A DNA stretch of 6,212 nucleotides from an uncultured bacterium (GTDB lineage: Bacteria; Cyanobacteriota; Vampirovibrionia; Gastranaerophilales; Gastranaerophilaceae). The notes below the pieces were generated by a model that saw nothing but the letters and a program-made list of their open reading frames with translations, was not told the origin of the DNA and did no database searches. Each line of letters starts with the position of its first letter. Position 1 is the first letter of the stretch. Of this stretch, positions 1 to 6,060 are shown in pieces. The stretch lies in the NCBI GenBank assembly GCA_948888345.1, contig CAQTPN010000093.1, positions 1-6,212 of the forward strand, read 5' to 3'. The position numbers and the translations under genes are program-made.

Positions 1-1
1 T

Positions 2-556
2 TCAAGCAGATTAAAATATGTTTCAGACTGGTATGTTCAATTATGGGCTGAATCTTTAGGAAAAGAAGTTGATAAGAACGGAAACAGGGTAAATGTCGGC
101 CCGACACCTATTAAAGCACTAGGTGCAACAGACCAGCACTCTCAAATTCAACTCTATAACGAAGGAAAGCATGATAAAATTATCAACTTTATCCGTGTTG
201 AAGAATTTGATACAAACCTTGAAATACCGAAAATTTTCGACTGCACGGGAGTTAATTATTTGGGCGGAAAATCAATCAACGAACTTATAAACGCTGAAGC
301 TGATTCAACAGCAGTTGCGCTTGCTGATTTCAAACGTCCTAATTTAACAATTTCACTTCCTAAAGTGAATGCTTATTATTTAGCTCAATTATTCTATATG
401 CTTGAAGTACAGACTGCAATTGCAGGTGAACTGTATAATATCAACACTTTCAACCAGCCCGGTGTAGAACAAGCTAAAAATTACACTTATGCTCTTATGG
501 GCAGAGCCGGCTATGAAGAATCCAGAGAAGAATTAACTTCTAAGATTGGAAGATAA
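2..556 (+). CDS. pgi: Glucose-6-phosphate isomerase, C-terminal part (5' end outside window)
   Basis: This cytoplasmic enzyme interconverts glucose 6-phosphate and fructose 6-phosphate in glycolysis and gluconeogenesis. Only the last 184 residues are inside the window; the frame is open from base 2 to a TAA stop at 554-556. The visible part begins with WYVQLWAESLGK, followed by TPIKALGATDQHSQIQLY, in which the His of QHS (visible residue 46) aligns with the conserved active-site histidine of the family. Visible residues 142-159 (GELYNINTFNQPGVEQAK) match the second PGI signature exactly, and its last Lys is the catalytic lysine. The QHSQIQLY form resembles the shorter bacterial isomerases of about 450 residues more than the E. 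coli type, though this rests on memory of the family. The TTG at 260 is an internal Leu codon, not a start. The gene is convergent with the fic-ended operon and is followed by a hairpin terminator. Confidence 0.96.
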   Translation, partial: SSRLKYVSDWYVQLWAESLGKEVDKNGNRVNVGPTPIKALGATDQHSQIQLYNEGKHDKIINFIRVEEFDTNLEIPKIFDCTGVNYLGGKSINELINAEADSTAVALADFKRPNLTISLPKVNAYYLAQLFYMLEVQTAIAGELYNINTFNQPGVEQAKNYTYALMGRAGYEESREELTSKIGR

Positions 557-570
557 ACAAACTATCTATA

Positions 571-610
571 AAAAATTAATCCCTGTCTGCATTCCGGACA
601 GGGATTTTTA
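571..610. terminator. Bidirectional Rho-independent terminator between pgi and fic
   Basis: The arms AATCCCTGTC (578-587) and GACAGGGATT (597-606) pair perfectly over 10 bp around a 9-nt loop. On the plus strand the hairpin runs into TTTTT (605-609), which ends pgi transcription. On the minus strand the complement of the A-rich stretch at 571-579 supplies a T-rich tail, so the same hairpin can end the fic operon. The position between two convergent stop codons (pgi at 554-556, fic at 621-623) fits a shared terminator. Confidence 0.88.
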
Positions 611-620
611 ATAAAATTTT

Positions 621-1232
621 TTAATTTTTAATATCACAAGCCTTATATGCACTGTAGCCTTCGTATGCATAGCTTGTATCTATACCCTTCATATAAATTT
701 CTCTGTCATTAATCTTATCTGTTAAGGCCCCTTTTAACAAATACTTGATTTCAGTAGTTTTCACAGGGCTTCTCTCCATTGCAAAAAGGTAATCTTCCTT
801 GTTGATTTTACTCCAATCAACCACAAGCCCAAGCTCTTTTTTAAAAATTAAATCAAGCCAAATTCTTGCACTGCGGCCATTTCCCTCCCTAAAGGGATGC
901 GCGATATTCATCTCTACATATTTTTCAACAATTTCATCAAAATTACTTTGAGGCAACTTATCAATATTTTGAAGTGCTTCTTTAAGATAAATCACAGGAG
1001 CAAAGCGAAAATTTCCTTTTGCAATATTAACCGTTCGGATTTTTCCCGCAAATTCATAAATTTCATCAAAAAGAAAACCGTGAATTTTTGCAAGCGTTTC
1101 ATAAGTACCCGCCTGCATTTTATCAAGAATGCCCGCTTCAAATAATTCAAGTGCCTTTTGTTTGCTGATTCTTTCTTCCGCTTCTGCAAGCTTACAGGAT
1201 TCTGTTATATTAAGTTTATTTTCTAATACCAT
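621..1232 (-). CDS. fic: Class III Fic-domain adenylyltransferase with C-terminal inhibitory helix
   Basis: Fic enzymes transfer AMP, or sometimes another nucleotide phosphate, from a nucleotide to a hydroxyl side chain of a target protein. The 203-residue product carries the full catalytic motif HPFREGNGR at 112-120, with H112 as the general base, E116 for the metal and R120 for phosphate, followed by S121 and R123. The target-docking flap lies around 65-80 (RTVNIAKGNFRFAP). Near the C-terminus SYAYEG at 187-192 matches the class III inhibitory pattern (S/T)xxxE(G/N), with E191 as the inhibitory glutamate. Length and sequence resemble Neisseria meningitidis NmFic, including the stretch AMERSPV (151-157). 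Y188 and Y193 occupy the positions I recall as auto-AMPylated in NmFic. The gene starts 12 nt after lrgB; no Shine-Dalgarno lies close to the ATG, so translation may be coupled. The start is supported because N-terminal residues from about 15 align with NmFic. The target is unknown. Confidence 0.95.
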   Translation of the reverse strand: MVLENKLNITESCKLAEAEERISKQKALELFEAGILDKMQAGTYETLAKIHGFLFDEIYEFAGKIRTVNIAKGNFRFAPVIYLKEALQNIDKLPQSNFDEIVEKYVEMNIAHPFREGNGRSARIWLDLIFKKELGLVVDWSKINKEDYLFAMERSPVKTTEIKYLLKGALTDKINDREIYMKGIDTSYAYEGYSAYKACDIKN

Positions 1233-1244
1233 TATTAAATAATA

Positions 1245-1952
1245 TCACATTCCAAGCACAGGGGCCAGTTTCAGATAGAGTTTTATAATAAGAGGAGCAA
1301 GAATGGCAGTAAGAATGGCAACTATTGTAAGGGCAACAGTTGAAATTGCAACCTGTTTAAATTCCTTCCGCTCTGCAAGGCTGGATGTACCCATAACATG
1401 AGAACTTGCGCCCACAGAAAGCCCTATGGCAATATCGTTATCAATCTTAAAAAACTTTAGCAATCTGCGCGCGAAAATCCCGCCTATAACTCCGGTAATT
1501 ATAACCGCACAGGCTGTAAGCTCCGGTATGCCGCCGATAGTTTTTGAAATTTCAACCGCAATAGGCGTAGTTACTGACTTTGGAAGCATAGAAATAATTA
1601 TGGATAATTTTGTATGAAAAAATTTACCGAGAATTGCGGTTGAAAAAATTGCAATAAACGTTGCAAATATAAAGCCAAACCAGATGGCGCGCTTATTTTG
1701 AAACAACACCTCTTTATTTTTAATTAAAGGGTAAGCAAGCGCAATGGTGGCAGGACCAAGAAGGTATGTAACATATTTTGCACCTGAATTATAAAGCGAA
1801 AAATCTATATTAAAAATTTTAAGCAGAATTATTATAAAAATTGCACTCAAAACCAGCGGCGGAAACTTTTTGAAAAATTTTACACAGCATACTTTTTTGC
1901 AAAAATAAAAAATCACAAATGTAAAACTGAAAAATAAAATTTTCAAAATCAT
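1245..1952 (-). CDS. lrgB: LrgB/CidB-family membrane protein
   Basis: LrgB partners with the small membrane protein LrgA. The pair modulates murein hydrolase activity and lysis in Staphylococcus, and homologous pairs carry pyruvate in Bacillus subtilis and related small acids elsewhere. The 235-residue product has the usual family length and is very hydrophobic, with membrane segments running from residue 3 onward. Family motifs are seen in order: LGPATIALAYPL (65-76), PKSVTTPIA (124-132), IGGIPELTA (139-147), GVIGG (154-158) and the glycine/serine-rich GASSHVMGTSSLAE (181-194). The N-terminal segment has an unusual Cys-rich stretch, CKKVCC (18-23). The ATG overlaps the lrgA stop in ATGA (1949-1952), and GAGGGG at 1959-1964 lies 6 nt before it as a good ribosome binding site. 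The function as transporter or lysis modulator cannot be decided from sequence. Family assignment is secure. Confidence 0.94.
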   Translation of the reverse strand: MILKILFFSFTFVIFYFCKKVCCVKFFKKFPPLVLSAIFIIILLKIFNIDFSLYNSGAKYVTYLLGPATIALAYPLIKNKEVLFQNKRAIWFGFIFATFIAIFSTAILGKFFHTKLSIIISMLPKSVTTPIAVEISKTIGGIPELTACAVIITGVIGGIFARRLLKFFKIDNDIAIGLSVGASSHVMGTSSLAERKEFKQVAISTVALTIVAILTAILAPLIIKLYLKLAPVLGM

Positions 1953-2362
1953 TCAACACCCCTCGCACCATCTGTATTTGAGGAGGTCTTTTTTCCGGTC
2001 CACAGCATTACTCTGTCAACAAAAATTGCTGTCAAAACCATTGTAATAAAGGTTGTAAGAATTATAACCGCAAGAATACCTGCTAAATCACCCTTTATAA
2101 GATTATAATAAACAGAAACACCAACAAAAAGCGGAACAAAAAGAGCCGGCAGAATTGATATAAAAAATGTGCAAATATCCTTTACAAGACGCATGGGTAT
2201 AATTTTAAAATTTAACAGAAGCGCAAAAACAATCATTCCAAAAATTGTAGACGGAAAATTTAATCCCAAGGCATGAATAATTTTTTCGCTTAAAAATTGC
2301 AAAAACACCAGAATGCAAAAACCGGCTATAAGCCTCCCCGCCCTTTTAAAGACAGGCTTCAT
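1949..2362 (-). CDS. lrgA: LrgA/CidA-family holin-like membrane protein
   Basis: LrgA/CidA proteins are small holin-like inner-membrane proteins that act with LrgB/CidB, historically in control of autolysis and, in some bacteria, as part of a pyruvate facilitator. The 137-residue product has about four hydrophobic segments (about 8-26, 36-53, 62-86, 92-115). Family marks include FPSTIFGMIVFALLL (36-50), the LPALFVPLFVGV block (71-82), and the end of the last helix followed by a charged tail (KKTSSNTDGARGVE). The segment IFGM corresponds to the usual PGxxxGM stretch, with Pro-Ser-Thr in place of Pro-Gly-Ser. The ATG overlaps the miaB stop in ATGA (2359-2362); AAGGGAG at 2373-2379 lies 10 nt upstream inside miaB. 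Overlap with both neighbours makes co-transcription with miaB and lrgB very likely. A CidA versus LrgA distinction is not possible from sequence, so the symbol is generic. Confidence 0.91.
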   Translation of the reverse strand: MKPVFKRAGRLIAGFCILVFLQFLSEKIIHALGLNFPSTIFGMIVFALLLNFKIIPMRLVKDICTFFISILPALFVPLFVGVSVYYNLIKGDLAGILAVIILTTFITMVLTAIFVDRVMLWTGKKTSSNTDGARGVE

Positions 2363-3711
2363 TTGACTTCATCTCCCTTAAGGCACCACACAAGGGCTTC
2401 TTTAATTTTTACATTTATAAAATCGCCTGCCATTGCCGTGTTTGATTCAAAATGAACCACTTTATTATTTCGGCTTCGCCCCTCTGCTATTCTTTTTGAG
2501 CCATTTTTTAAATCTTCTTCTTTAATTTTTTCAACAAGAACCTCATAAATTTTTCCGACAGACGCTTCATTAGACTTCTTTGAGGCCGCTTTTACCGTAT
2601 TATTCAATATCTCAAGACGTTTTTTCTTAACATCATCCGCGATGAATTTATCCGTCATTCTGCCTGCAGGCGTATTTGGACGGGGAGAATAAGCCGCCGT
2701 ATTTGAATAATCCAGCTTGAATTCTTCAATAGCACTCAGTGTATCCTTAAATTCTTCTTCTGTTTCGGATGGAAAACCCGCAATAAAATCCGATGTTATG
2801 GTTACATCCTTTATTTGCATGCGGATTTTATTCACAATTTCACCGTACTGCACCCTTGTATAGCGTCTGTTCATAGCTTTTAGCACTCTGTCGCTGCCGC
2901 TTTGCATGGGTATATGAAAACATTCACAGATTTTATCCGCTTTTTTCACTGTTTCAATAACATCATCAGTAATATCAGTCGGGTATGAAGTTGTAAATCT
3001 GATTCTAAAATTCCCTTCAAGTTTGTCAAGTTCCTCTAAAAGCTTGGCAAATGTAGGTTTCCCGTCTAAATCCTTGCCGTAGCTGTCCACATTTTGCCCG
3101 AGAAGTGTAATTTCTTTATATCCTTCGGAAATTATTTTTTTGGCTTCATTTATAATAACATCCATATCACGGCTGCGTTCCCGTCCCCTTGTATAAGGTA
3201 CAATACAGTATGCACAAAAATTGTTACATCCTTCCATAATCGGAAGCCAGGCATTTATACCTTTGGAGCGGATGATATTAAAATCTTTTTCAGGTACCGC
3301 CTTATCTCTTATGGCACAAATTCTTTTTCTTGAACCGTCTGCAGCAGGAGTTTCAAGTTCTTCAATCAGCTTGGGAAGCTCATATATATTATGTGTGCCA
3401 AAAACCAAATCAAGGTATGGAAATTTCTTTAAAAGATTTTCTTTCTCCTGCTGTGCAACACATCCTGCTATTGCAATTTTTATATCGGGGCGGTTTTTCT
3501 TCATTTTTCCCCATACACCAAGCCTTGAATAAGCCTTATCTTCGGATAATTTTCTGATTGAGCATGTATTTACAATAAAAAAATCAGCTTCATTTCCTTC
3601 TGATGCTTCATACCCGAAATGAGACAATATTCCCAATATCCTCTCAGTATCGGATTTATTCATCTGACATCCGAGAGTTTCTATATATACTTTCTTTGAA
3701 GCCTTTTTCAT
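2359..3711 (-). CDS. miaB: tRNA-2-methylthio-N6-dimethylallyladenosine synthase MiaB
   Basis: MiaB is a radical-SAM methylthiotransferase that adds the 2-methylthio group to i6A at position 37 of tRNAs reading UNN codons. The 450-residue product has all three parts of the family. The N-terminal methylthiotransferase domain has the auxiliary-cluster cysteines C15 (LGCQMN), C50 (NTCSIR) and C84 (AGCVAQQ). The radical-SAM core has C162, C166 and C169 in CxxxCxxC (EGCNNFCAYCIVPYTRGRERSR region). The C-terminal TRAM domain covers about 384-443. The blocks LGQNVDSYG (204-212), SDFIAGFPSETEEE (307-320) and YSPRPNTPAG (341-350) favour MiaB over RimO or MtaB. Length is normal. The ATG at 3711 has only a weak GCGG-type upstream element, 27 nt after the preceding gene, so it probably shares that gene's transcript. 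No miaA is visible in the window. Confidence 0.96.
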   Translation of the reverse strand: MKKASKKVYIETLGCQMNKSDTERILGILSHFGYEASEGNEADFFIVNTCSIRKLSEDKAYSRLGVWGKMKKNRPDIKIAIAGCVAQQEKENLLKKFPYLDLVFGTHNIYELPKLIEELETPAADGSRKRICAIRDKAVPEKDFNIIRSKGINAWLPIMEGCNNFCAYCIVPYTRGRERSRDMDVIINEAKKIISEGYKEITLLGQNVDSYGKDLDGKPTFAKLLEELDKLEGNFRIRFTTSYPTDITDDVIETVKKADKICECFHIPMQSGSDRVLKAMNRRYTRVQYGEIVNKIRMQIKDVTITSDFIAGFPSETEEEFKDTLSAIEEFKLDYSNTAAYSPRPNTPAGRMTDKFIADDVKKKRLEILNNTVKAASKKSNEASVGKIYEVLVEKIKEEDLKNGSKRIAEGRSRNNKVVHFESNTAMAGDFINVKIKEALVWCLKGDEVK

Positions 3712-3738
3712 AATTATAATCCGCTATTTTACCGTATT

Positions 3739-5049
3739 TTATACAATTTTATGAGCCTGTATGCCTTCAAGCCTTGTCATGCGCTCTTTTAAAGCTCCCT
3801 GCGGCAAGTAATAAGGTTCAACCGTCATAATTTTTGCCGCAACATCAGGGAAGAAATAAATAAACCTTAATTCACTGTCTGTTAAAGGTTTTTGAGTATG
3901 AACGTTAGCATAGCGTGCAAGTTCAAGAATATTTCTTGCCTCGTTCTCATCTTTAAATTCAAGCTCAAGATTGTCATAAACGTTTCTGAAACCTTTAATT
4001 CCGGCATATTCACCAACGGTTATCATTCTTCCTGTTTCAATAATTTCAGGCTCACCCCTGCCTAATTCTTCATAGTCATAAAGTTCATAATTTCTTCTGT
4101 CCTTTAAGGCACCGTCAGCATGAATGCCTGATTCATGCGCAAAAGCATTGTCACCGACTGCTACCTGATTAAGAGGAATGGGCACCCCAAAAGCGTATGA
4201 TGTATATTTTGCAAGTTTCCAGGCTTTTGTTATATCAATTTGCGGGTCAATTTTATATTTCCCTTCAAAGCCGCTGGATTTCAATATTGCAAGAATACAC
4301 GATACAAGGTCTGCATTTCCTGCACGTTCCCCCATGCCGTTTATTGCAGTGTTAATCCAGGCATCAACCCCTGCATCAATTGCAGCTTTTGCCCCCATAA
4401 CAGAACATGCCGTTGCCATGCCGAGGTCATTATGAAAATGCATCTCAATATCCATGCCGGTTTCTTTAGCAAGTGTATAAATTCTGTCATAAGCTGTTTT
4501 AGGGTCGTCATACCCCAGTGTATCGCAGTATCTGAAACGCTTTGCGCCGTATCTTTTACATTCATTGGCATATTTAATTAAATAATCAAGGTCAGAGCGG
4601 GAGGCATCCTCGGCATTTACGCCAATCATTTTTGCATTGTATTCTATGGCCATATTAATAGCTTCCAGGGTTTGCTGCAGAATATCATCCTTGCTTTTTT
4701 TGCCCTGATATTTACCGTTAATCATTTGGTCAGATGTTGATTGCGATAAATTTACATACTGAAGTTTCGGAATATTTTCGAAAGATTTCTTAACATCGGC
4801 CGCAATTGCCCTCATCCAGCCTGAAAGCTTTGTTTTATCAATAACACCTCTATCTACAAGCATGAGGTTGCCATTTAGATAATTTCTTTCATGTTCCGTT
4901 GTCGGGAAACCAAACTCTGATTGATTTATGCCCATATCATTAAGCATTAAATTAATAATTGTTTTTTGAAGTTTAGCCAGCCCCAGCCTTGAAGTCTGTA
5001 CGCCGTCTCTATTGGTAACATCTACAAATTTAATAAAATTTTCGCCCAT
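3739..5049 (-). CDS. HMGL/DRE-TIM acyl-CoA:2-oxoacid condensing enzyme (homocitrate/isopropylmalate/Re-citrate synthase type)
   Basis: The enzyme belongs to the family that condenses acetyl-CoA with a 2-oxoacid (2-oxoglutarate, 2-oxoisovalerate, pyruvate or oxaloacetate) on a metal-dependent TIM barrel in the cytoplasm. With the ATG start the protein has 436 residues. The N-terminal DVTNRDGVQ holds D10 (metal), R14 and D15; HFHNDLGMA holds the metal histidines H204 and H206; NGMGERAGNADL carries N245. AFAHESGIHADG (302-313) is the post-barrel motif of isopropylmalate and homocitrate synthases, followed by TVGEYAG, comparable to the TVGKHSG block. The C-terminal tail of about 80 residues is shorter than the LeuA leucine-sensing domain, so leucine feedback of LeuA type is unlikely. 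QSEFGFPTTEHERNYL near 43-58 is unlike common LeuA and somewhat recalls the QSEF stretch of Re-citrate synthases. I chose ATG 5047-5049 (AGGA at 5062-5065, a long 12-nt spacer) over the in-frame TTG at 5070, which lacks a ribosome site. The substrate is unresolved. Confidence 0.88.
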   Translation of the reverse strand: MGENFIKFVDVTNRDGVQTSRLGLAKLQKTIINLMLNDMGINQSEFGFPTTEHERNYLNGNLMLVDRGVIDKTKLSGWMRAIAADVKKSFENIPKLQYVNLSQSTSDQMINGKYQGKKSKDDILQQTLEAINMAIEYNAKMIGVNAEDASRSDLDYLIKYANECKRYGAKRFRYCDTLGYDDPKTAYDRIYTLAKETGMDIEMHFHNDLGMATACSVMGAKAAIDAGVDAWINTAINGMGERAGNADLVSCILAILKSSGFEGKYKIDPQIDITKAWKLAKYTSYAFGVPIPLNQVAVGDNAFAHESGIHADGALKDRRNYELYDYEELGRGEPEIIETGRMITVGEYAGIKGFRNVYDNLELEFKDENEARNILELARYANVHTQKPLTDSELRFIYFFPDVAAKIMTVEPYYLPQGALKERMTRLEGIQAHKIV

Positions 5050-5152
5050 GGTTTTTAATTTTCCTATCAATGTTGCGGCCGGTTTAAAGCCTGATATTCC
5101 GTCGTTTTGCCCCGTTTAATTTTTACTTAAAAATAAACATTTGTTAAATAAT

Positions 5153-5180
5153 ATTGTAACATCTAAAAAAATAGTAGCAA
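5153..5180 (-). promoter_or_regulatory. Predicted sigma70-type promoter of the five-gene minus-strand operon
   Basis: Read on the minus strand, a -35-like TTGCTA (5180-5175) is followed after 16 nt by a -10-like TACAAT (5158-5153), matching consensus at 4/6 and 5/6 positions. Transcription would start near 5146, leaving a leader of about 95 nt before the ATG at 5049. A short imperfect inverted repeat, AACA-TT-TGTT (5136-5145), lies at the expected start site and could be an operator, but in such AT-rich DNA it may be chance. Confidence 0.45.
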
Positions 5181-5227
5181 TTTTTTTTATTTTTGTGTAT
5201 TAATAGAGAGTAATCAGTTCAAATTCT

Positions 5228-5233
5228 GAAAGG
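5228..5233 (+). promoter_or_regulatory. Ribosome binding site GAAAGG of the 273-residue gene
   Basis: GAAAGG lies 5 nt before the ATG at 5239-5241. It fixes that ATG as the start and supports the plus strand as the coding strand against the long antisense frame. Confidence 0.65.
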
Positions 5234-5238
5234 CAAAA

Positions 5239-6060
5239 ATGTTTTCCGATTATTCGGTAATACGTATAAGCAATCATTCGCCGTCGGGCAGTTATTCGCC
5301 CAAGGAACATCCTGCAGCGGCCATGCGAAAGTACGGAATGGAAAATAAAGATGCAAGAAAAAATGCTATTGCCAATTTAACTGATGATGAAATAATTTTA
5401 ACCAGCTTAGAATACGCACAAAATAAAACTGATAAAACGGTGGCAGGAAAGCTTAAAAATGCTTTGCCATCGTTATTTGTTACTGCAGTTCCGCTGTTTT
5501 TCGGCGCAATTTGCAAAGGCAGCCTGTCAGACAAAACTAAAATGGCTCTTGCTACCGCAATGATTTTTGGCGGAGCAAAAGTGCTGTCCGATAAATACGA
5601 TAACGGCATGGATAGAATTGAAAATGCTTCCAAAAAAGTGGAAAATAAAAGAAAAGAACATCCTGCAGTCGCTTCACTTTTTGATATAGCAGCAAAAGGT
5701 GCCCTTGTTTTCGGTGCATCCCTTGCTTTAATTAAGGGTGGAAAATATGCACAGAATAAATTTAAGCCGTCAGTTGATAAATTAACCGATTCTATTAAAA
5801 AGACATCTGAAATTATTGATAATACAGCCATCGGACGGGGTGTAAGCAGATTGAATGCCGGCACTGATAATTTCTTAAATAAGCATCCGAAGCTTTCTGG
5901 ATTTTTATCAAATAATGTATTCTTAGCCCCTGCCTTAACTCTTCTTGGCTGGATGGGTTTTGAAGGTGCAGTTAAATATAAAGCTGCGGAAAACACTTAT
6001 AATCATGCTTCACAAATGGCTGATACGTTATTTATTCAAAGAGAAATTGCAAGAAATTAA
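5239..6060 (+). CDS. Uncharacterised 273-residue protein with several hydrophobic segments
   Basis: I do not recognise this protein. It starts at an ATG with a good ribosome site and ends at TAA 6058-6060. There is no signal peptide; the first 75 residues are polar and charged. Hydrophobic stretches long enough to enter a membrane lie at about 78-93 (LFVTAVPLFFGA), 102-116, 146-165 (LVFGASLALI) and 227-244 (VFLAPALTLLGWMGF). They are separated by Lys-rich amphipathic stretches at about 118-140 and 166-215. KEHPA occurs twice (22-26 and 139-143) and NKHPK once (214-218). The last two each precede a hydrophobic segment that ends in a KY pair (169-170 and 246-247), suggesting a degenerate internal duplication. 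The gene is divergent from the condensing-enzyme operon and has no visible partner or terminator. Possible roles such as membrane remodelling or a scaffold would be speculation. Base use resembles its neighbours, so recent transfer is not indicated. Confidence 0.82.
   Translation: MFSDYSVIRISNHSPSGSYSPKEHPAAAMRKYGMENKDARKNAIANLTDDEIILTSLEYAQNKTDKTVAGKLKNALPSLFVTAVPLFFGAICKGSLSDKTKMALATAMIFGGAKVLSDKYDNGMDRIENASKKVENKRKEHPAVASLFDIAAKGALVFGASLALIKGGKYAQNKFKPSVDKLTDSIKKTSEIIDNTAIGRGVSRLNAGTDNFLNKHPKLSGFLSNNVFLAPALTLLGWMGFEGAVKYKAAENTYNHASQMADTLFIQREIARN

Larger units (their letters stand above)
5050..5238. other. Divergent intergenic region between the condensing-enzyme operon and the 273-residue gene
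   Basis: These 189 bases separate two divergent starts and should hold both promoters. The minus-strand promoter is listed separately. For the plus strand only a weak -10-like TATTAA (5198-5203) after a long T-rich run (5181-5194) is visible, with no convincing -35. The minus-strand leader contains a five-codon ATG frame (about 5140-5123) and a small GGC/GCC pairing near 5078-5092, but no T-tract, so I see no attenuator or riboswitch. Confidence 0.5.

Noticed and set aside
897..1145. Plus-strand open frame opposite fic
   Set aside because: It is antisense to the catalytic core of an unmistakable Fic protein, and its product is low-complexity, rich in Lys, Phe and Ile.
621..1232. FicTA toxin-antitoxin pair (class I)
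   Set aside because: No small antitoxin gene precedes fic, and the inhibitory motif is within the Fic protein itself, which makes it class III.
1245..2362. Phage holin/antiholin genes indicating a prophage
   Set aside because: The pair has full LrgA and LrgB family motifs, and there are no phage structural, lysis or integrase genes nearby.
3094..3557. Three plus-strand open frames opposite miaB
   Set aside because: They overlap each other and lie antisense to the conserved methylthiotransferase and radical-SAM domains; none shows a motif or a ribosome site worth keeping.
4178..4581. Open frames on both strands within the condensing-enzyme gene
   Set aside because: They fall in alternative frames of a gene with all family motifs intact and have no independent support.
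5050..5145. Leader-peptide attenuator or T-box ahead of the condensing enzyme
   Set aside because: The only small frame reads MFIFK with no run of Leu or other regulatory codons, and there is no hairpin followed by a T-tract and no T-box sequence.
5205..5235. TTCAAAT-like T-loop suggesting a tRNA end near 5216-5224
   Set aside because: The flanking bases do not form a 5-bp T stem, there is no acceptor or anticodon arm upstream, and the stretch overlaps the ribosome site of the next gene.
5292..5996. Long antisense open frame of 234 codons opposite the 273-residue gene
   Set aside because: It begins at a GTG with no ribosome site, lies entirely inside the plus-strand gene, and its product shows no recognisable motif. 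The plus gene has GAAAGG and a consistent start, so the antisense frame is a shadow.
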